Part shown: one piece after another, positions 24,285 to 33,378 of the stretch
Layout: every line of letters starts with the position of its first letter
Numbering within the stretch: the first letter of the stretch is position 1
DNA from: Nonomuraea turcica
Lineage (GTDB): Bacteria; Actinomycetota; Actinomycetes; Streptosporangiales; Streptosporangiaceae
Length of the DNA: 64,000 bases
NCBI RefSeq assembly: GCF_030718205.1
Contig: NZ_JAUZQF010000025.1
Coordinates: 1 to 64,000, forward strand
Reading direction: 5' to 3'
Translations under genes and position numbers: made by a program
Notes under the pieces: model-generated
Seen by the model: the letters and a program-made list of their open reading frames with translations, nothing else
What the model was told of the DNA's origin: nothing
The model's database searches: none

Positions 24285-26997
24285 ACACCTCGCCCGCAAT
24301 CCTTTCCCGGCCCGCGGCACGGTCAGCGCCGAGGAGACGGTCCTGCCGGACGTCCTGCGCGAGTGGGCGGATCGTACGCCGACCGCGCCGCTGCCCGGCG
24401 TACGCGAGGCCGAGCGCCTGGCCGAGGAGTACGTACAGGGCTTCCAGGACGAGGCCACCAGCCACGGCGGCCTCGGCTGCCTGTACGGCGCCCACGGCGC
24501 GGGCAAGACGCACGCGGCCCGCCGCATGATGGCCAGGATCGCCCTGCTGGAGCCGGAAGCGGTCCAGCTGTACGTGCGCTTCCAGGACGACGATTTGGTC
24601 GCCGCCTACCGCCGTCTGGTGCCCCAGCTGTCCCAAGGCCTGCTCACGGACCTGGTCGTGCGCTACCTCGGCACGCTCGCCGGCGACCAGGCCGCCAACG
24701 CGGGCGTGCCGGCCGATCGGGGCAGGCTCATGTCCGCGCTCGACACCGAGCCGACAAGGGTGTTCGACCTGTTCGACGCCCACCTGATCGAGGCGGGCCG
24801 GGTGCTGGAGGCACAGGCCAGGGAGATCGCCGCGGTGACCGGTGACGGGCGGCGATTCCAGCGGGCGCTGTCGTTCCTGATCCGCCCCGAGTTCTCCGAC
24901 GCCGCCTACGACTGGTTGTGCGGCCGGCCGATCGACCTCGACGCCGCCAGGGCGCTCGGAGTCGGCGAGCAGATCGACGATCCCCAGACCTGCCGCTACG
25001 GCCTGCAACTGCTGGCCACGCTGGTGACCCGCGGCGGCCGGCCGTTCGTGCTGGTCTTCGACCAGTGCGAGAAGTTCCTGCTCGAGGACGGGGTCCCGGT
25101 GCCGGCGAACCTCGGGCTGCAGCAGAGCCTGGCCGAGGTGGTCCCACGGGCCGGCGGGCTGCTGCTCCTGGTGGCGAGCGAGGCCGGCTGGCAGGCCATG
25201 CCGCAGGACCTGCACCAGCGCATCGGCCCCGGCGCCGTCCACATGATGCCGCTCGTGCCCGACGACGCCCGGCTCGTGCTGCGGGTCTACCTCGACGCCG
25301 TACGCCGGACACCCCGCGAGGACATCAGGCCGATCACGGAAGCCGGCCTGCGCGAGCTGCTGCGCCACAGCGGCGGCAACGTCCGGCTGCTGCTCCAGCT
25401 GGCCTGGGCGAGCTTCGAGGCGGCGGCCGCGGGGGCGGAGATCAACGCGGACGTGGTCGGGACCGCCGCGCTCCGCTACCGGCGCGCCCCCGGGCTGCCG
25501 GAGCTGGCCATGCTCGTGGAGTCGAAGCTGCTGGCGGCCGGGCTCGACGCCGAGCGCGTCCCCGGCAAGGACGCCTCGACGACGTTCCGGCTGCCCGGGC
25601 CGCCCAAGCCGCAGGTCGTGATCAAGCTGAGCGAGGCGGTCTTCTTCGACGACGAGGTGTCCAACGCCGCCGACATGGTGGCGCCGGGCGGGGACATCAC
25701 GTCCGCCTACACGGCCCTCCTGGTCACCGGGTACGTCAGCCCCCCGGTCCTGACCGCCCTGCGCCGCGTGGTGCACGCGGTGCTGGTCGCCGACGGCTCC
25801 CCGGCGTTCTCCCGCGAGCTGGACGAGCTCGTGGCCCGGGCCGCGTCCGTGCTGGCGGCCAAGGACCGGCCCGCGTCGGATCCGGCGTTGCTGAGCGAGA
25901 CGTTGCGGGAGCTCAGGGCGTATCTGGAGGAGCTGGGGTCGCAGCGGCGCGGCGAGTCCGCGGCGCTCGGCCGCAACCTCGGCGACGTGGGCCGGCCGCC
26001 CGAGCCCAGGGCGTCGGGGTGGCCGTCCAGGCGCGCGGAGCTGATCCACCGTATCGCCGAGGTCAGGGCATCGCGGGCCGCGACGGACTGGGACGACTTC
26101 CGCAAGGCCCGCGCGCGCGTGGTGCGGGAGTGGAAGACGCGGGTCGTGCTGGTGATCTGCGCCGCCGTCGCGGCCGTGCTGCTGCTCATGCTGAGTGCTT
26201 CACTCGGCGGAACATCCCCATCCGCCCAGCTGGTCGCCGGCGCCGTTCTCGCGGTGCTGGCCGGTGGCGTCCCCGCGACGCTGCTGGCCAGGTCGTGGGT
26301 GTTCCGGCCAGGCGTGTCGCTCGACGCCCGTGCCGACCTCGACCAGCTCGGCCGCGACCTGCGCCCGCACGCCCGATCCCGCGCCGCCGACCCCGCGATC
26401 CGGTACGCCCACGCCTGCCAGGAGGACCCGGACGCCGGATACCGCGCGCTGGCGAACGCCATCCTGGTGGAGCCGCTGGCGCTCGTGCGGCAGGCCATCG
26501 GCCGCCGCCTGGCGATGACCGAGCGTTCCCCCTCCGAGTGCGTGGAGGAGGTGCTGCGGGGCCTTCGTGAGCGGATTCCCGAGGTGCAGCTGCTCCTCGC
26601 GCGCAGGCAGCAGCACACGGATCCAGAGAGACCACCGCGCACGCTCAGGGACCTGCGGCCGGAGCTGCGCATTCTCGTGGCGCTGGCCAACCCGGACCGG
26701 CTGGAGCTGGCCGCCGGCGCGCCGTCCAAACAGCCCGCCGAGCTGGTGCTGGCCGCGCTCGGCGTGCGGGGGCCGAATCATCCTCTGGCGCGGGCGTACC
26801 GGGGCGGGGTGGCGCAGCTCGCTCCGGGTGAGATCCCGCCGAACGAGCTCAGAGCGGCCGCCCGCCTGCTGTCCCCGCTCGAACCGGACGGGCTGGGCGC
26901 CAACGACTGGCTCCCCGTTGTTCCCGAAATCGACGAACTTTACCTACATTTCGAGGAATTGCTGTATTACCAAGAGGAAATTCGCTCTTATCGATAG
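24277..26997 (+). CDS. Large P-loop ATPase with two central membrane segments
   Basis: A 906-residue protein from ATG 24277, preceded by GAGGAGG. Walker A is GAHGAGKT (71-78); a Walker B-like strand is PFVLVFDQCEKFLL. The ATPase part occupies the N-terminal ~450 residues, followed by an effector-like region. Two hydrophobic helices at about 623-642 (VVLVICAAVAAVLLLMLSAS) and 651-671 form a hairpin in the membrane, leaving both ends cytoplasmic. The C-terminal ~230 residues are helical and may contain HEAT-like repeats. It overlaps the preceding gene by 8 bases. No characterised relative is recognised; I class it as a membrane-tethered STAND/AAA-like NTPase. Confidence 0.75.
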   Translation: MAEHLARNPFPARGTVSAEETVLPDVLREWADRTPTAPLPGVREAERLAEEYVQGFQDEATSHGGLGCLYGAHGAGKTHAARRMMARIALLEPEAVQLYVRFQDDDLVAAYRRLVPQLSQGLLTDLVVRYLGTLAGDQAANAGVPADRGRLMSALDTEPTRVFDLFDAHLIEAGRVLEAQAREIAAVTGDGRRFQRALSFLIRPEFSDAAYDWLCGRPIDLDAARALGVGEQIDDPQTCRYGLQLLATLVTRGGRPFVLVFDQCEKFLLEDGVPVPANLGLQQSLAEVVPRAGGLLLLVASEAGWQAMPQDLHQRIGPGAVHMMPLVPDDARLVLRVYLDAVRRTPREDIRPITEAGLRELLRHSGGNVRLLLQLAWASFEAAAAGAEINADVVGTAALRYRRAPGLPELAMLVESKLLAAGLDAERVPGKDASTTFRLPGPPKPQVVIKLSEAVFFDDEVSNAADMVAPGGDITSAYTALLVTGYVSPPVLTALRRVVHAVLVADGSPAFSRELDELVARAASVLAAKDRPASDPALLSETLRELRAYLEELGSQRRGESAALGRNLGDVGRPPEPRASGWPSRRAELIHRIAEVRASRAATDWDDFRKARARVVREWKTRVVLVICAAVAAVLLLMLSASLGGTSPSAQLVAGAVLAVLAGGVPATLLARSWVFRPGVSLDARADLDQLGRDLRPHARSRAADPAIRYAHACQEDPDAGYRALANAILVEPLALVRQAIGRRLAMTERSPSECVEEVLRGLRERIPEVQLLLARRQQHTDPERPPRTLRDLRPELRILVALANPDRLELAAGAPSKQPAELVLAALGVRGPNHPLARAYRGGVAQLAPGEIPPNELRAAARLLSPLEPDGLGANDWLPVVPEIDELYLHFEELLYYQEEIRSYR

Positions 26998-27067
26998 AAA
27001 TCTTGACTCACCGGCGAAATCGTGAGAAATAAAGACCGGGGGGTATCACGACGCTAAGAGGTAGCCG

Positions 27068-28300
27068 TTGTTACCAAGCTCTGAACCGAAGCCCCTGCGC
27101 ACCGGGGGGTTCCCCGACTTTATCGACGTCGACGCGTTGCTGGCGGAGGGCTGGAGGCCGTTCGCCTTCCAGCAGTTCATCCTGAAGGTCCACAGCCGCT
27201 GCGACCTCGCCTGCCGCCATTGCTACGTCTACGAGATGGCGGACCAGAGCTGGCGCGAGCAGCCGCGCAGGATGTCCGACGCCATCGCCGACCGCGCGGT
27301 CGAGCGCATCGCCGAGCACGCCTCCAGCCACGACCTGGCCGAGATCGACGTCATCCTGCACGGCGGCGAGCCGCTGCTGGCGGGCCCTGAGCTCATCTCC
27401 CGCGTGGTCTGCGGTGTGCGCGGCGCGGTGGGTACGGGCACAAAGGTCAACGTCCACATCCAGACCAACGGCGTCCGGCTCGACGAGGCGTACCTGCAGC
27501 TGTTCGAGTCCTTGGAGATCCGCGTCGGCGTGAGCCTGGACGGGTACGCCGAGGCCCAGGACAGGCACCGTCTCTTCGCCGACGGACGCGGCAGCCACGC
27601 CCTGGTCAGCGAGTCCCTCCGGCGGTTGACCGCGGGGACGTACCACCACCTGTTCAGCGGCATTCTGTGCACGATCGACGTGCGCAACGATCCCGTGCGC
27701 ACGTACCAGGCGCTGCTGGACTACGACCCACCGGCGATCGACTTCCTGCTGCCGCATGGCAATTGGGCCGCGCCGCCACCGTTCCGAGAGCCGGACTCCC
27801 TCGCGACGCCGTACGCCGACTGGCTGATCCAGATCTTCGACATCTGGTACGACAGTCCGGTCCTGCAGACCGAGGTCCGTCTGTTCAGGGAGATCATGCG
27901 GCTGCTGATGGGCAGTCACTCGCGCGCGGAAGCCGTCGGGCTGTCCCCCGTGCGCATGGTCGTGATCGAAACCGATGGCAGCATCGAGCAGTCCGACATC
28001 CTCAAGAGCACCTACCACGGCGCTCCCGAGACCCGGCTGCACGTGCTGCGCGACTCCCTGGACAGCGCGCTGCTGCACCCGGCGATCGTCGCCCGGCAGA
28101 TAGGTGAGCTGGCTCTCTCCCCCACCTGCCGCCGCTGCGACCTCGTCTCCACCTGCGGCGGCGGCCAGTACGCCCATCGCTACAGCCCGGCCGCCGGCTT
28201 CGCCGAGCCGTCGATCTACTGTGCCGACCTGTACCGGCTGATCAGCTACATCAGCGCACGATGCGAGCGAGATGTGGCGCGGCTGCGAGGAACGAGATAA
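27068..28300 (+). CDS. fxsB: FxsB-like cyclophane-forming radical SAM/SPASM peptide maturase
   Basis: A 410-residue enzyme starting at TTG, with GAGG six bases upstream. The radical SAM cluster is C45-x3-C49-x2-C52 in HSRCDLACRHCYVYE, followed by the SAM-binding HGGEP at 98-102. The C-terminal SPASM-type cysteines include C354, C357, C363 and C385 (CRRCDLVSTCGGGQYAHRY). This is the layout of FxsB, which in related systems joins an aromatic side chain to a residue two positions later. The expected substrate is the 57-residue peptide at 31016-31189. It lies 70 bases after the membrane ATPase and converges with the TPR gene. Confidence 0.9.
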   Translation: MLPSSEPKPLRTGGFPDFIDVDALLAEGWRPFAFQQFILKVHSRCDLACRHCYVYEMADQSWREQPRRMSDAIADRAVERIAEHASSHDLAEIDVILHGGEPLLAGPELISRVVCGVRGAVGTGTKVNVHIQTNGVRLDEAYLQLFESLEIRVGVSLDGYAEAQDRHRLFADGRGSHALVSESLRRLTAGTYHHLFSGILCTIDVRNDPVRTYQALLDYDPPAIDFLLPHGNWAAPPPFREPDSLATPYADWLIQIFDIWYDSPVLQTEVRLFREIMRLLMGSHSRAEAVGLSPVRMVVIETDGSIEQSDILKSTYHGAPETRLHVLRDSLDSALLHPAIVARQIGELALSPTCRRCDLVSTCGGGQYAHRYSPAAGFAEPSIYCADLYRLISYISARCERDVARLRGTR

Positions 28301-28351
28301 GGGATCCGCGCCACACACGATCGACGCCGCGTGTTGATCAGCGGCGGCACC

Positions 28352-30865
28352 TTAAATGGGCGGCGGGTCGAAGTCGCAGTTGAGCCGCTCGCCGGCGAGC
28401 AGTGCGAGGGCCTCGGGATGCTCGCGCCCCATGACCGCCTCGAAGCGCTGAGTCGTCTCTCCGAACAGACGCTTGGCCTCCTCCTCCGCCCCCGTCGCCT
28501 GCAGGTCCAGGCACAGGTTGGCCGCGCACACGAGGCCGAGGTAGTGGTCGGGGGTGAAGGACGTCCGGATCCGCCGGAGGGTCTCCTCGCCCAGGGCGCG
28601 GGCCTCATCGTGCCTGCCCAGCGCGGCCAGGTCGTTCTGCAGATTGATGGCGCAGCTCAGGACATAGTCGTGGTCGGGGCCGACTCGGTCGCTGAGCCGG
28701 GTCAGAATGCTCGCGTCCATGTCCTGTGCGAGCGCCGGGTCTCCGCTCAGCCGTAGAAGCAGTGCCAGGTCGATTCTGGCCGCGTAGGTGAACGGATGCT
28801 CGTCGCCGAACACATCGGGGTAGTGCTCGACCGCGGGCTTGGCCATGTCCAGCGCCTCTTCGAGATCGCCGTTCGCGCGCAGCGCATTGGCCAGGCCCAG
28901 TGCGGCCGCCATCGTGCTGGCGTGCCCGTCTCCGTAGAGCCGCTGCAGCCGGGTGTGGGTGTCTGTCATGAGCTGGAGAGCGTCCGCCAGCCGGCCGCTG
29001 CGGCGCAGGGAGATCGCGAAGTCCTTGGCGGCCAGGAGGGTGTTGGGGTGGTCGTCTCCCAGTTGCGCGACGCCGTAGGTGTAGGCCTCTTCGGCCATGT
29101 CGGTCGCCACCTGGAACTGGCCGCTCAGGCGCACGGCTCGGCTCATGTTGATCCACGTCAGCAACAAGGCGCGTCTGCCGATGCCCTCCGCGCTGCTCTG
29201 GTGCAGGAAGATGTCCCGGAGGATCTCGCGAGCCTGGTCGTATTTGCTCGTCACGGTGTAGTCGAGCGCCAGGTTGTAGCGGGCTCGCTGGGTCAGCTGG
29301 TGCGTGTCGCCGTGCAGGCGCTTGTAGATCTCCGCGGCTTCGGCGTCGAGTTGCCGCGCCGCGGAGAAGTCGCCCCGGGCGCGCAGTGCCGCGGCGTAGC
29401 CGGTCTGGGCCCACAACGTTTCCGAGTGCTCGGGACCGAGAGAGTCCCGCATCTGCTCGAAGGTCTCCGCGAAGAGTCGCTCGGCGTCGGCGTACGTGGC
29501 CAGCTCCAGGTAGGTGTTGCTCAGGTGGACCTGGGCGGCCAGCACGTCCTTGTGCTGGGCGCCACTTGCCTGCGACCACCTGTCGATGTACTCGTTGAGC
29601 AGCGTCTGCGCCTGCCGGTAGCTGCCGCGCACGTACATGTAGCGCACGAGGTCGAGGGCGAAACTGCGCACCTCCGACACCTTGCAGTCGACCAGGCCCG
29701 ACGGCTCCAGGTGGGCGGCGAGTTCCTCGAAACGCGCCCAATTGGTCGTGTCGTCCGGGTCAGCCGGCGCGGTGCCCGACATCAGCAGGTGGACCTCGTG
29801 ACGGAGCTCGGCGCGGTCCTTCTCGGGGGTCTCGTCGCGAAGCAGCGCCTGGTTGAGCCGGTGGACCTGGAGGGTGCGGGTGGTCGGCTCGACCTTGACC
29901 AGGGCCAGGCGTTCCAGGTGGCTGAGCGCGTTGGTGAGCTCGATCGGGTCGGACAGGATGGGCGCGAGCCGCGGGCCGACGACTCGGTTGCCGCGGCGGA
30001 AGACGTCACGCGGGATGGGCTCGGGGCCGAAGAAGGCGCAGCAGCGCAGCACCTCCACGGCCGCGGGGACGCGGTCCTGGAGCTGGGAGACCGACAGCTG
30101 CCATGCCGCGGTCATGGACTGGGGGTAGGTCGGGGCCTTCTCCAGGCTGAGCAACTTGCTCGTCTGCTCATCGAGCAATGAGAGGTATTCCTCCACCGAC
30201 ATCAGCGTCCTGGCCAGCAGAGCGGCGGCCTGCTCCAGCGCGAGCGGCAGGTCACCGAGCTTGTCGGCCAGCTGGTCGGCCTCCTCCGAGCTGATCGCGT
30301 CGCCCAGGCGCTTGCGGAGGAACGCCACGCTCTCCTCTCTCCTGAAGACGTCCACCTGGATCGTCGGCTCGTGGTCGCTCCAGCGCGAGTTGCGCGAGGT
30401 GATGAGGACGTGACCGGGGCCTCTCGGAATGAAGTCCTTGATGTACTCGGGATCCTCGGCGTTGTCGAAGATCACCAGCCAGCTCCGGTGGGGCGATCCG
30501 CTCTCCAGCGCACGCAGGACCGCCTGGGTGGCTTGCTCCACGCCGGTGCTGGTCGCGGGCGGCAGTCCGAGGATCGGCGCCATCCCCGCCAGCACCGACG
30601 GGACGAGCAGCGGCTGGTCCGCGGAGACCCACCAGACCAGGTCGTAGTGGGCGCGGTATTGCCAGGCGTACTCGATCGCCAGCTGGGTCTTGCCGACGCC
30701 ACCCAGGCCTTGCAGCGCCTGGGGCTGCGCCACGACGGCGGTCACGGTGTTGATGCTCTTCCTGAGCGCCGTGAGAAGATCCTTGCGGCCGGTGAAGTTG
30801 GGATTGCGCTTGGGGACACGTTCCCAGATCTTCGGCCCCTGCGATGGCACGGTATTTTCAGCCAC
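28352..30865 (-). CDS. fxsT: NB-ARC/TPR protein of the FxSxx system (FxsT-like)
   Basis: An 837-residue protein starting at GTG 30865, which has GGAGG six bases upstream. An N-terminal NB-ARC-type STAND ATPase has Walker A QGLGGVGKT (residues 52-60) after NPNFTGRKDLL, and Walker B SWLVIFDNAED. The C-terminal ~450 residues are tetratricopeptide repeats of the Kinesin-light-chain-like type (for example LGPEHSETLWAQTGYAAALRA and LGDDHPNTLLAAKDFAISLR). STAND proteins act as ligand-triggered switches. It is convergent with fxsB and divergent from the precursor peptide gene; a shared 150-base promoter region separates the latter two. Confidence 0.88.
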   Translation of the reverse strand: MAENTVPSQGPKIWERVPKRNPNFTGRKDLLTALRKSINTVTAVVAQPQALQGLGGVGKTQLAIEYAWQYRAHYDLVWWVSADQPLLVPSVLAGMAPILGLPPATSTGVEQATQAVLRALESGSPHRSWLVIFDNAEDPEYIKDFIPRGPGHVLITSRNSRWSDHEPTIQVDVFRREESVAFLRKRLGDAISSEEADQLADKLGDLPLALEQAAALLARTLMSVEEYLSLLDEQTSKLLSLEKAPTYPQSMTAAWQLSVSQLQDRVPAAVEVLRCCAFFGPEPIPRDVFRRGNRVVGPRLAPILSDPIELTNALSHLERLALVKVEPTTRTLQVHRLNQALLRDETPEKDRAELRHEVHLLMSGTAPADPDDTTNWARFEELAAHLEPSGLVDCKVSEVRSFALDLVRYMYVRGSYRQAQTLLNEYIDRWSQASGAQHKDVLAAQVHLSNTYLELATYADAERLFAETFEQMRDSLGPEHSETLWAQTGYAAALRARGDFSAARQLDAEAAEIYKRLHGDTHQLTQRARYNLALDYTVTSKYDQAREILRDIFLHQSSAEGIGRRALLLTWINMSRAVRLSGQFQVATDMAEEAYTYGVAQLGDDHPNTLLAAKDFAISLRRSGRLADALQLMTDTHTRLQRLYGDGHASTMAAALGLANALRANGDLEEALDMAKPAVEHYPDVFGDEHPFTYAARIDLALLLRLSGDPALAQDMDASILTRLSDRVGPDHDYVLSCAINLQNDLAALGRHDEARALGEETLRRIRTSFTPDHYLGLVCAANLCLDLQATGAEEEAKRLFGETTQRFEAVMGREHPEALALLAGERLNCDFDPPPI

Positions 30866-31015
30866 GTCGGTCCTCCGCTGCACGCCCGAAGAGGTAAGGC
30901 ACCCGTAGGACCCCCATCCTAGAGGTTGATTAGTCGCCCTGTTTATCACAGAATGCTAAATAGAAACGTGTTCGAAAAAGCGCCTGCTTGTCGTCCGATA
31001 TTCGGGTGACCGGAA

Positions 31016-31189
31016 ATGGATGGAGTGCACATGCGTGACGGGCACCACGGGCCGAGCCCGCTGATCGACATCAGCGGTGTTCCCTTGCACGAGATGCGTA
31101 CGATGGAGAGCGCCGCACTTCGAGCGGTGCTGGCTTCGTGCCTGGCCGACGACCACGAGCGGGTCGGAGGCTTCAGCAACTCCATCTGA
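31016..31189 (+). CDS. fxsA: FxSxx-type precursor peptide (57 aa, ends F-S-N-S-I)
   Basis: A short gene from ATG 31016 to TGA 31187-31189. A second in-frame ATG at 31031 (52 residues) has GGAG five bases upstream and may be the real start. The leader contains SPLIDISGVPLHEMRTM and an amphipathic helix AALRAVLASCLADD; the C-terminus is VGGFSNSI. Precursors of FxsB enzymes are about 60 residues and end F-x-S-x-x. Here Phe is at -5 but Asn, not Ser, is at -3, so the crosslink acceptor may be Asn55. Its position between fxsT and the second STAND gene supports the call. Confidence 0.82.
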   Translation: MDGVHMRDGHHGPSPLIDISGVPLHEMRTMESAALRAVLASCLADDHERVGGFSNSI

Positions 31190-31329
31190 GGGAGGCTTGT
31201 CACATACGCCGGCGAGCGGTGAGCTGAAGGCATGTCTCAAAAGCACCTTTTCTCCCCGGGTAGGTGTGCTGATCGCAGCGTGCATGGGAAAATGTCGCCC
31301 GGAGAATTGCGACTGCGGGTGGGATCAGC

Positions 31330-33378
31330 ATGGCGACTTCCGGCATGAACGCACACCAAGCTTCCCAGGGGCCGTATCAATGCTTACGCCCCTTTCACCG
31401 GGAGGACCGCCACCGATTCTTCGGACGTGACGAGGAGTCCCGGGAATTACGCGACCTGTGGCGGTCGCAGCGGCTGACCGTGCTTTACGGCTCCTCCGGG
31501 GTCGGCAAGACCTCGCTGCTCCAGGCGGGCGTCATACCGATGCTCGGCGCGCACACGGCCGATGTGCTGCCCCTTGGCCAGGTCTCCTATGGCTCGGCCT
31601 TTCCCCGGGCCGCGCTCCCGCCACACAATCCGTACGTTCTCGCTCTGCTGATGTCGTGGTCTCCGCAGATGCCGCCCAATCGGCTGGCGGGCATGAGCAT
31701 CCCCGCCTACCTCCGCGCCCGGCCGGCCAAACGCGACGCCTTCGGCGACCGTGTTCCCCGGCTGGTGGCCATCGACCAGGCCGAGGAGCTTTTCACCGGC
31801 GACCGGCAGCACCGGCTCTACCGGGACTGGTTCTTCGGCCAACTCGCCGAGGCGCTACGCGCGGACGACGACCTGCGGCTGCTGCTGTCCATCCGCGTCG
31901 ATCGGCTCATGGACCTCCTCCCGTACGAATGGGAGCTCGCCGCAGCCGACCGGAGGAGTGCCTCGGACGAGCGGGACGACGAGGACATCGATGCGGAACG
32001 CTTCCCCCTGGAGGCGCTGAGCTTCGACGGCGCCCTGGAGGCCGTGCAGAAGCCGCTCCAGGGCACCGGCCGGGTGTTCGCCGCGGACACGGCCGAGCAG
32101 CTCGTGCGCGATCTCATCAAGGTCAGGGCACGCACGAGCAGCCGGAAGCAGGCGCAGGAAGTGGAGCCGGTCCAGCTGCAAGTGGTCTGCGAGGCCCTGT
32201 GGAGATCTCTACCGCCGGAAACCACCGAGATCACCAAGGCCCATGTGCACGATCACGTCGACACGGCGCTGTCCGAGCACTACGACAAGGAGATCAGGGA
32301 GATCGCCTCCGAGCGGTTCGACGGAGACGAGCGCAGGCTGCGGTCGTGGCTGCGGCTGACGTTCGCCGACCGGCAGCCCGTACGCCGGAGCGCGATCAGG
32401 ACCAAGGGCATCGGCAATACCCTGGTCGCCCTGCTGGTGAAGCGGCATCTACTCAGGGCCGACCAGCGCATGGGCGAGGGGTCGTACGAGCTGGCCTACG
32501 ACCGGCTGCTCCAGCCCGCCCCATTGGCCGACCGGCCGACCGGCCACTCTTCGGCCCGCCGGACGCCAGAGGACTTCCTCCATGGGGCCGAGATCGCTCT
32601 GCGCGAAGGTGACCTCCTCCTGGCGGCCACGCTCGGCGAGAAGGCACTGGGCCGGTCACAGGAGCGTGATCTGTCGCTACGCGCGCGGATCGAATCATTG
32701 CTCGGCAACGTGGCGCACGAGGGCGGCGATCTCGACAGAGCCATCGAGCACTACAGCTCGGCCGCCAAAGGTTTCGAGACGGCGGGCGCGGCCGCCGCCG
32801 TCGGCCCTCTGCTGACCGCCATCGGGAGGTTGCGGCTGGCCCAGGGCTCTCCCGCCACGGCGGTGCGCGAGCTGTACGCCGCGATGGTACGCGTTCCCGC
32901 GGACCTCACGATCCAGACGGAACTGGCCTTGGCGCTCTGGCACGGCGGTCATCCTGACGCGGCGATAGGCGTGCTCAACGGCGTGCTGGACAGGGAAGGC
33001 GACAACACCGACGCCCTGCTCATCCGCGGCCAGATCCTGGCCGGCATGGGAAAGGCCCAAGCCGCGCTACGCGATCTCGATCGCGCCAAACCGTTGCGGT
33101 GGCCGTTCGCCAAGGTCGCACACGCACTCGCGCTCGCTCAGAGCGACAGCGTGATGCAGGCGCAGCAGGAAATGATCGAGGCGCTGGCGGAGACGGCCGA
33201 CAACGACCCAGCCGTGGCGCATGGCCCACTGTTGCTGTACGCGGCGCGGGTGGAGAAGCTCGCGGGCAAGACCACGTCGGCGGCGGATCTGGCCAGGCGC
33301 GCGATCTCGGCGAAGGCGCCCGCGTTGCCCGGCCACTTGGTCAACCACGCGAGGGAGCTAGCCGTCAGCGCCGGGTGA
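31330..33378 (+). CDS. STAND NTPase (nSTAND1-like) with C-terminal TPR-like repeats
   Basis: A 682-residue protein from ATG 31330. N-terminal YQCLRPFHREDRHRFFGRDEE is the hallmark that precedes this STAND subclass; Walker A is YGSSGVGKTSLL (53-64) and Walker B is RLVAIDQAEELFTG. A winged-helix-like region (LVALLVKRHLL ... SYELAYDRLLQP) follows. From about residue 420 onwards there are TPR-like helices (GNVAHEGGDLDRAIEHYSSA, TELALALWHGGHPDAAIGVL). It lies 140 bases after the precursor peptide on the same strand, so it may sense the modified peptide. Its last 21 bases overlap the convergent MFS gene. Confidence 0.85.
   Translation: MATSGMNAHQASQGPYQCLRPFHREDRHRFFGRDEESRELRDLWRSQRLTVLYGSSGVGKTSLLQAGVIPMLGAHTADVLPLGQVSYGSAFPRAALPPHNPYVLALLMSWSPQMPPNRLAGMSIPAYLRARPAKRDAFGDRVPRLVAIDQAEELFTGDRQHRLYRDWFFGQLAEALRADDDLRLLLSIRVDRLMDLLPYEWELAAADRRSASDERDDEDIDAERFPLEALSFDGALEAVQKPLQGTGRVFAADTAEQLVRDLIKVRARTSSRKQAQEVEPVQLQVVCEALWRSLPPETTEITKAHVHDHVDTALSEHYDKEIREIASERFDGDERRLRSWLRLTFADRQPVRRSAIRTKGIGNTLVALLVKRHLLRADQRMGEGSYELAYDRLLQPAPLADRPTGHSSARRTPEDFLHGAEIALREGDLLLAATLGEKALGRSQERDLSLRARIESLLGNVAHEGGDLDRAIEHYSSAAKGFETAGAAAAVGPLLTAIGRLRLAQGSPATAVRELYAAMVRVPADLTIQTELALALWHGGHPDAAIGVLNGVLDREGDNTDALLIRGQILAGMGKAQAALRDLDRAKPLRWPFAKVAHALALAQSDSVMQAQQEMIEALAETADNDPAVAHGPLLLYAARVEKLAGKTTSAADLARRAISAKAPALPGHLVNHARELAVSAG

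Noticed and set aside
31190..31329. Second small peptide gene between the precursor and the STAND gene
   Set aside because: Short frames exist, but none has a ribosome-binding site or an FxSxx-like ending.
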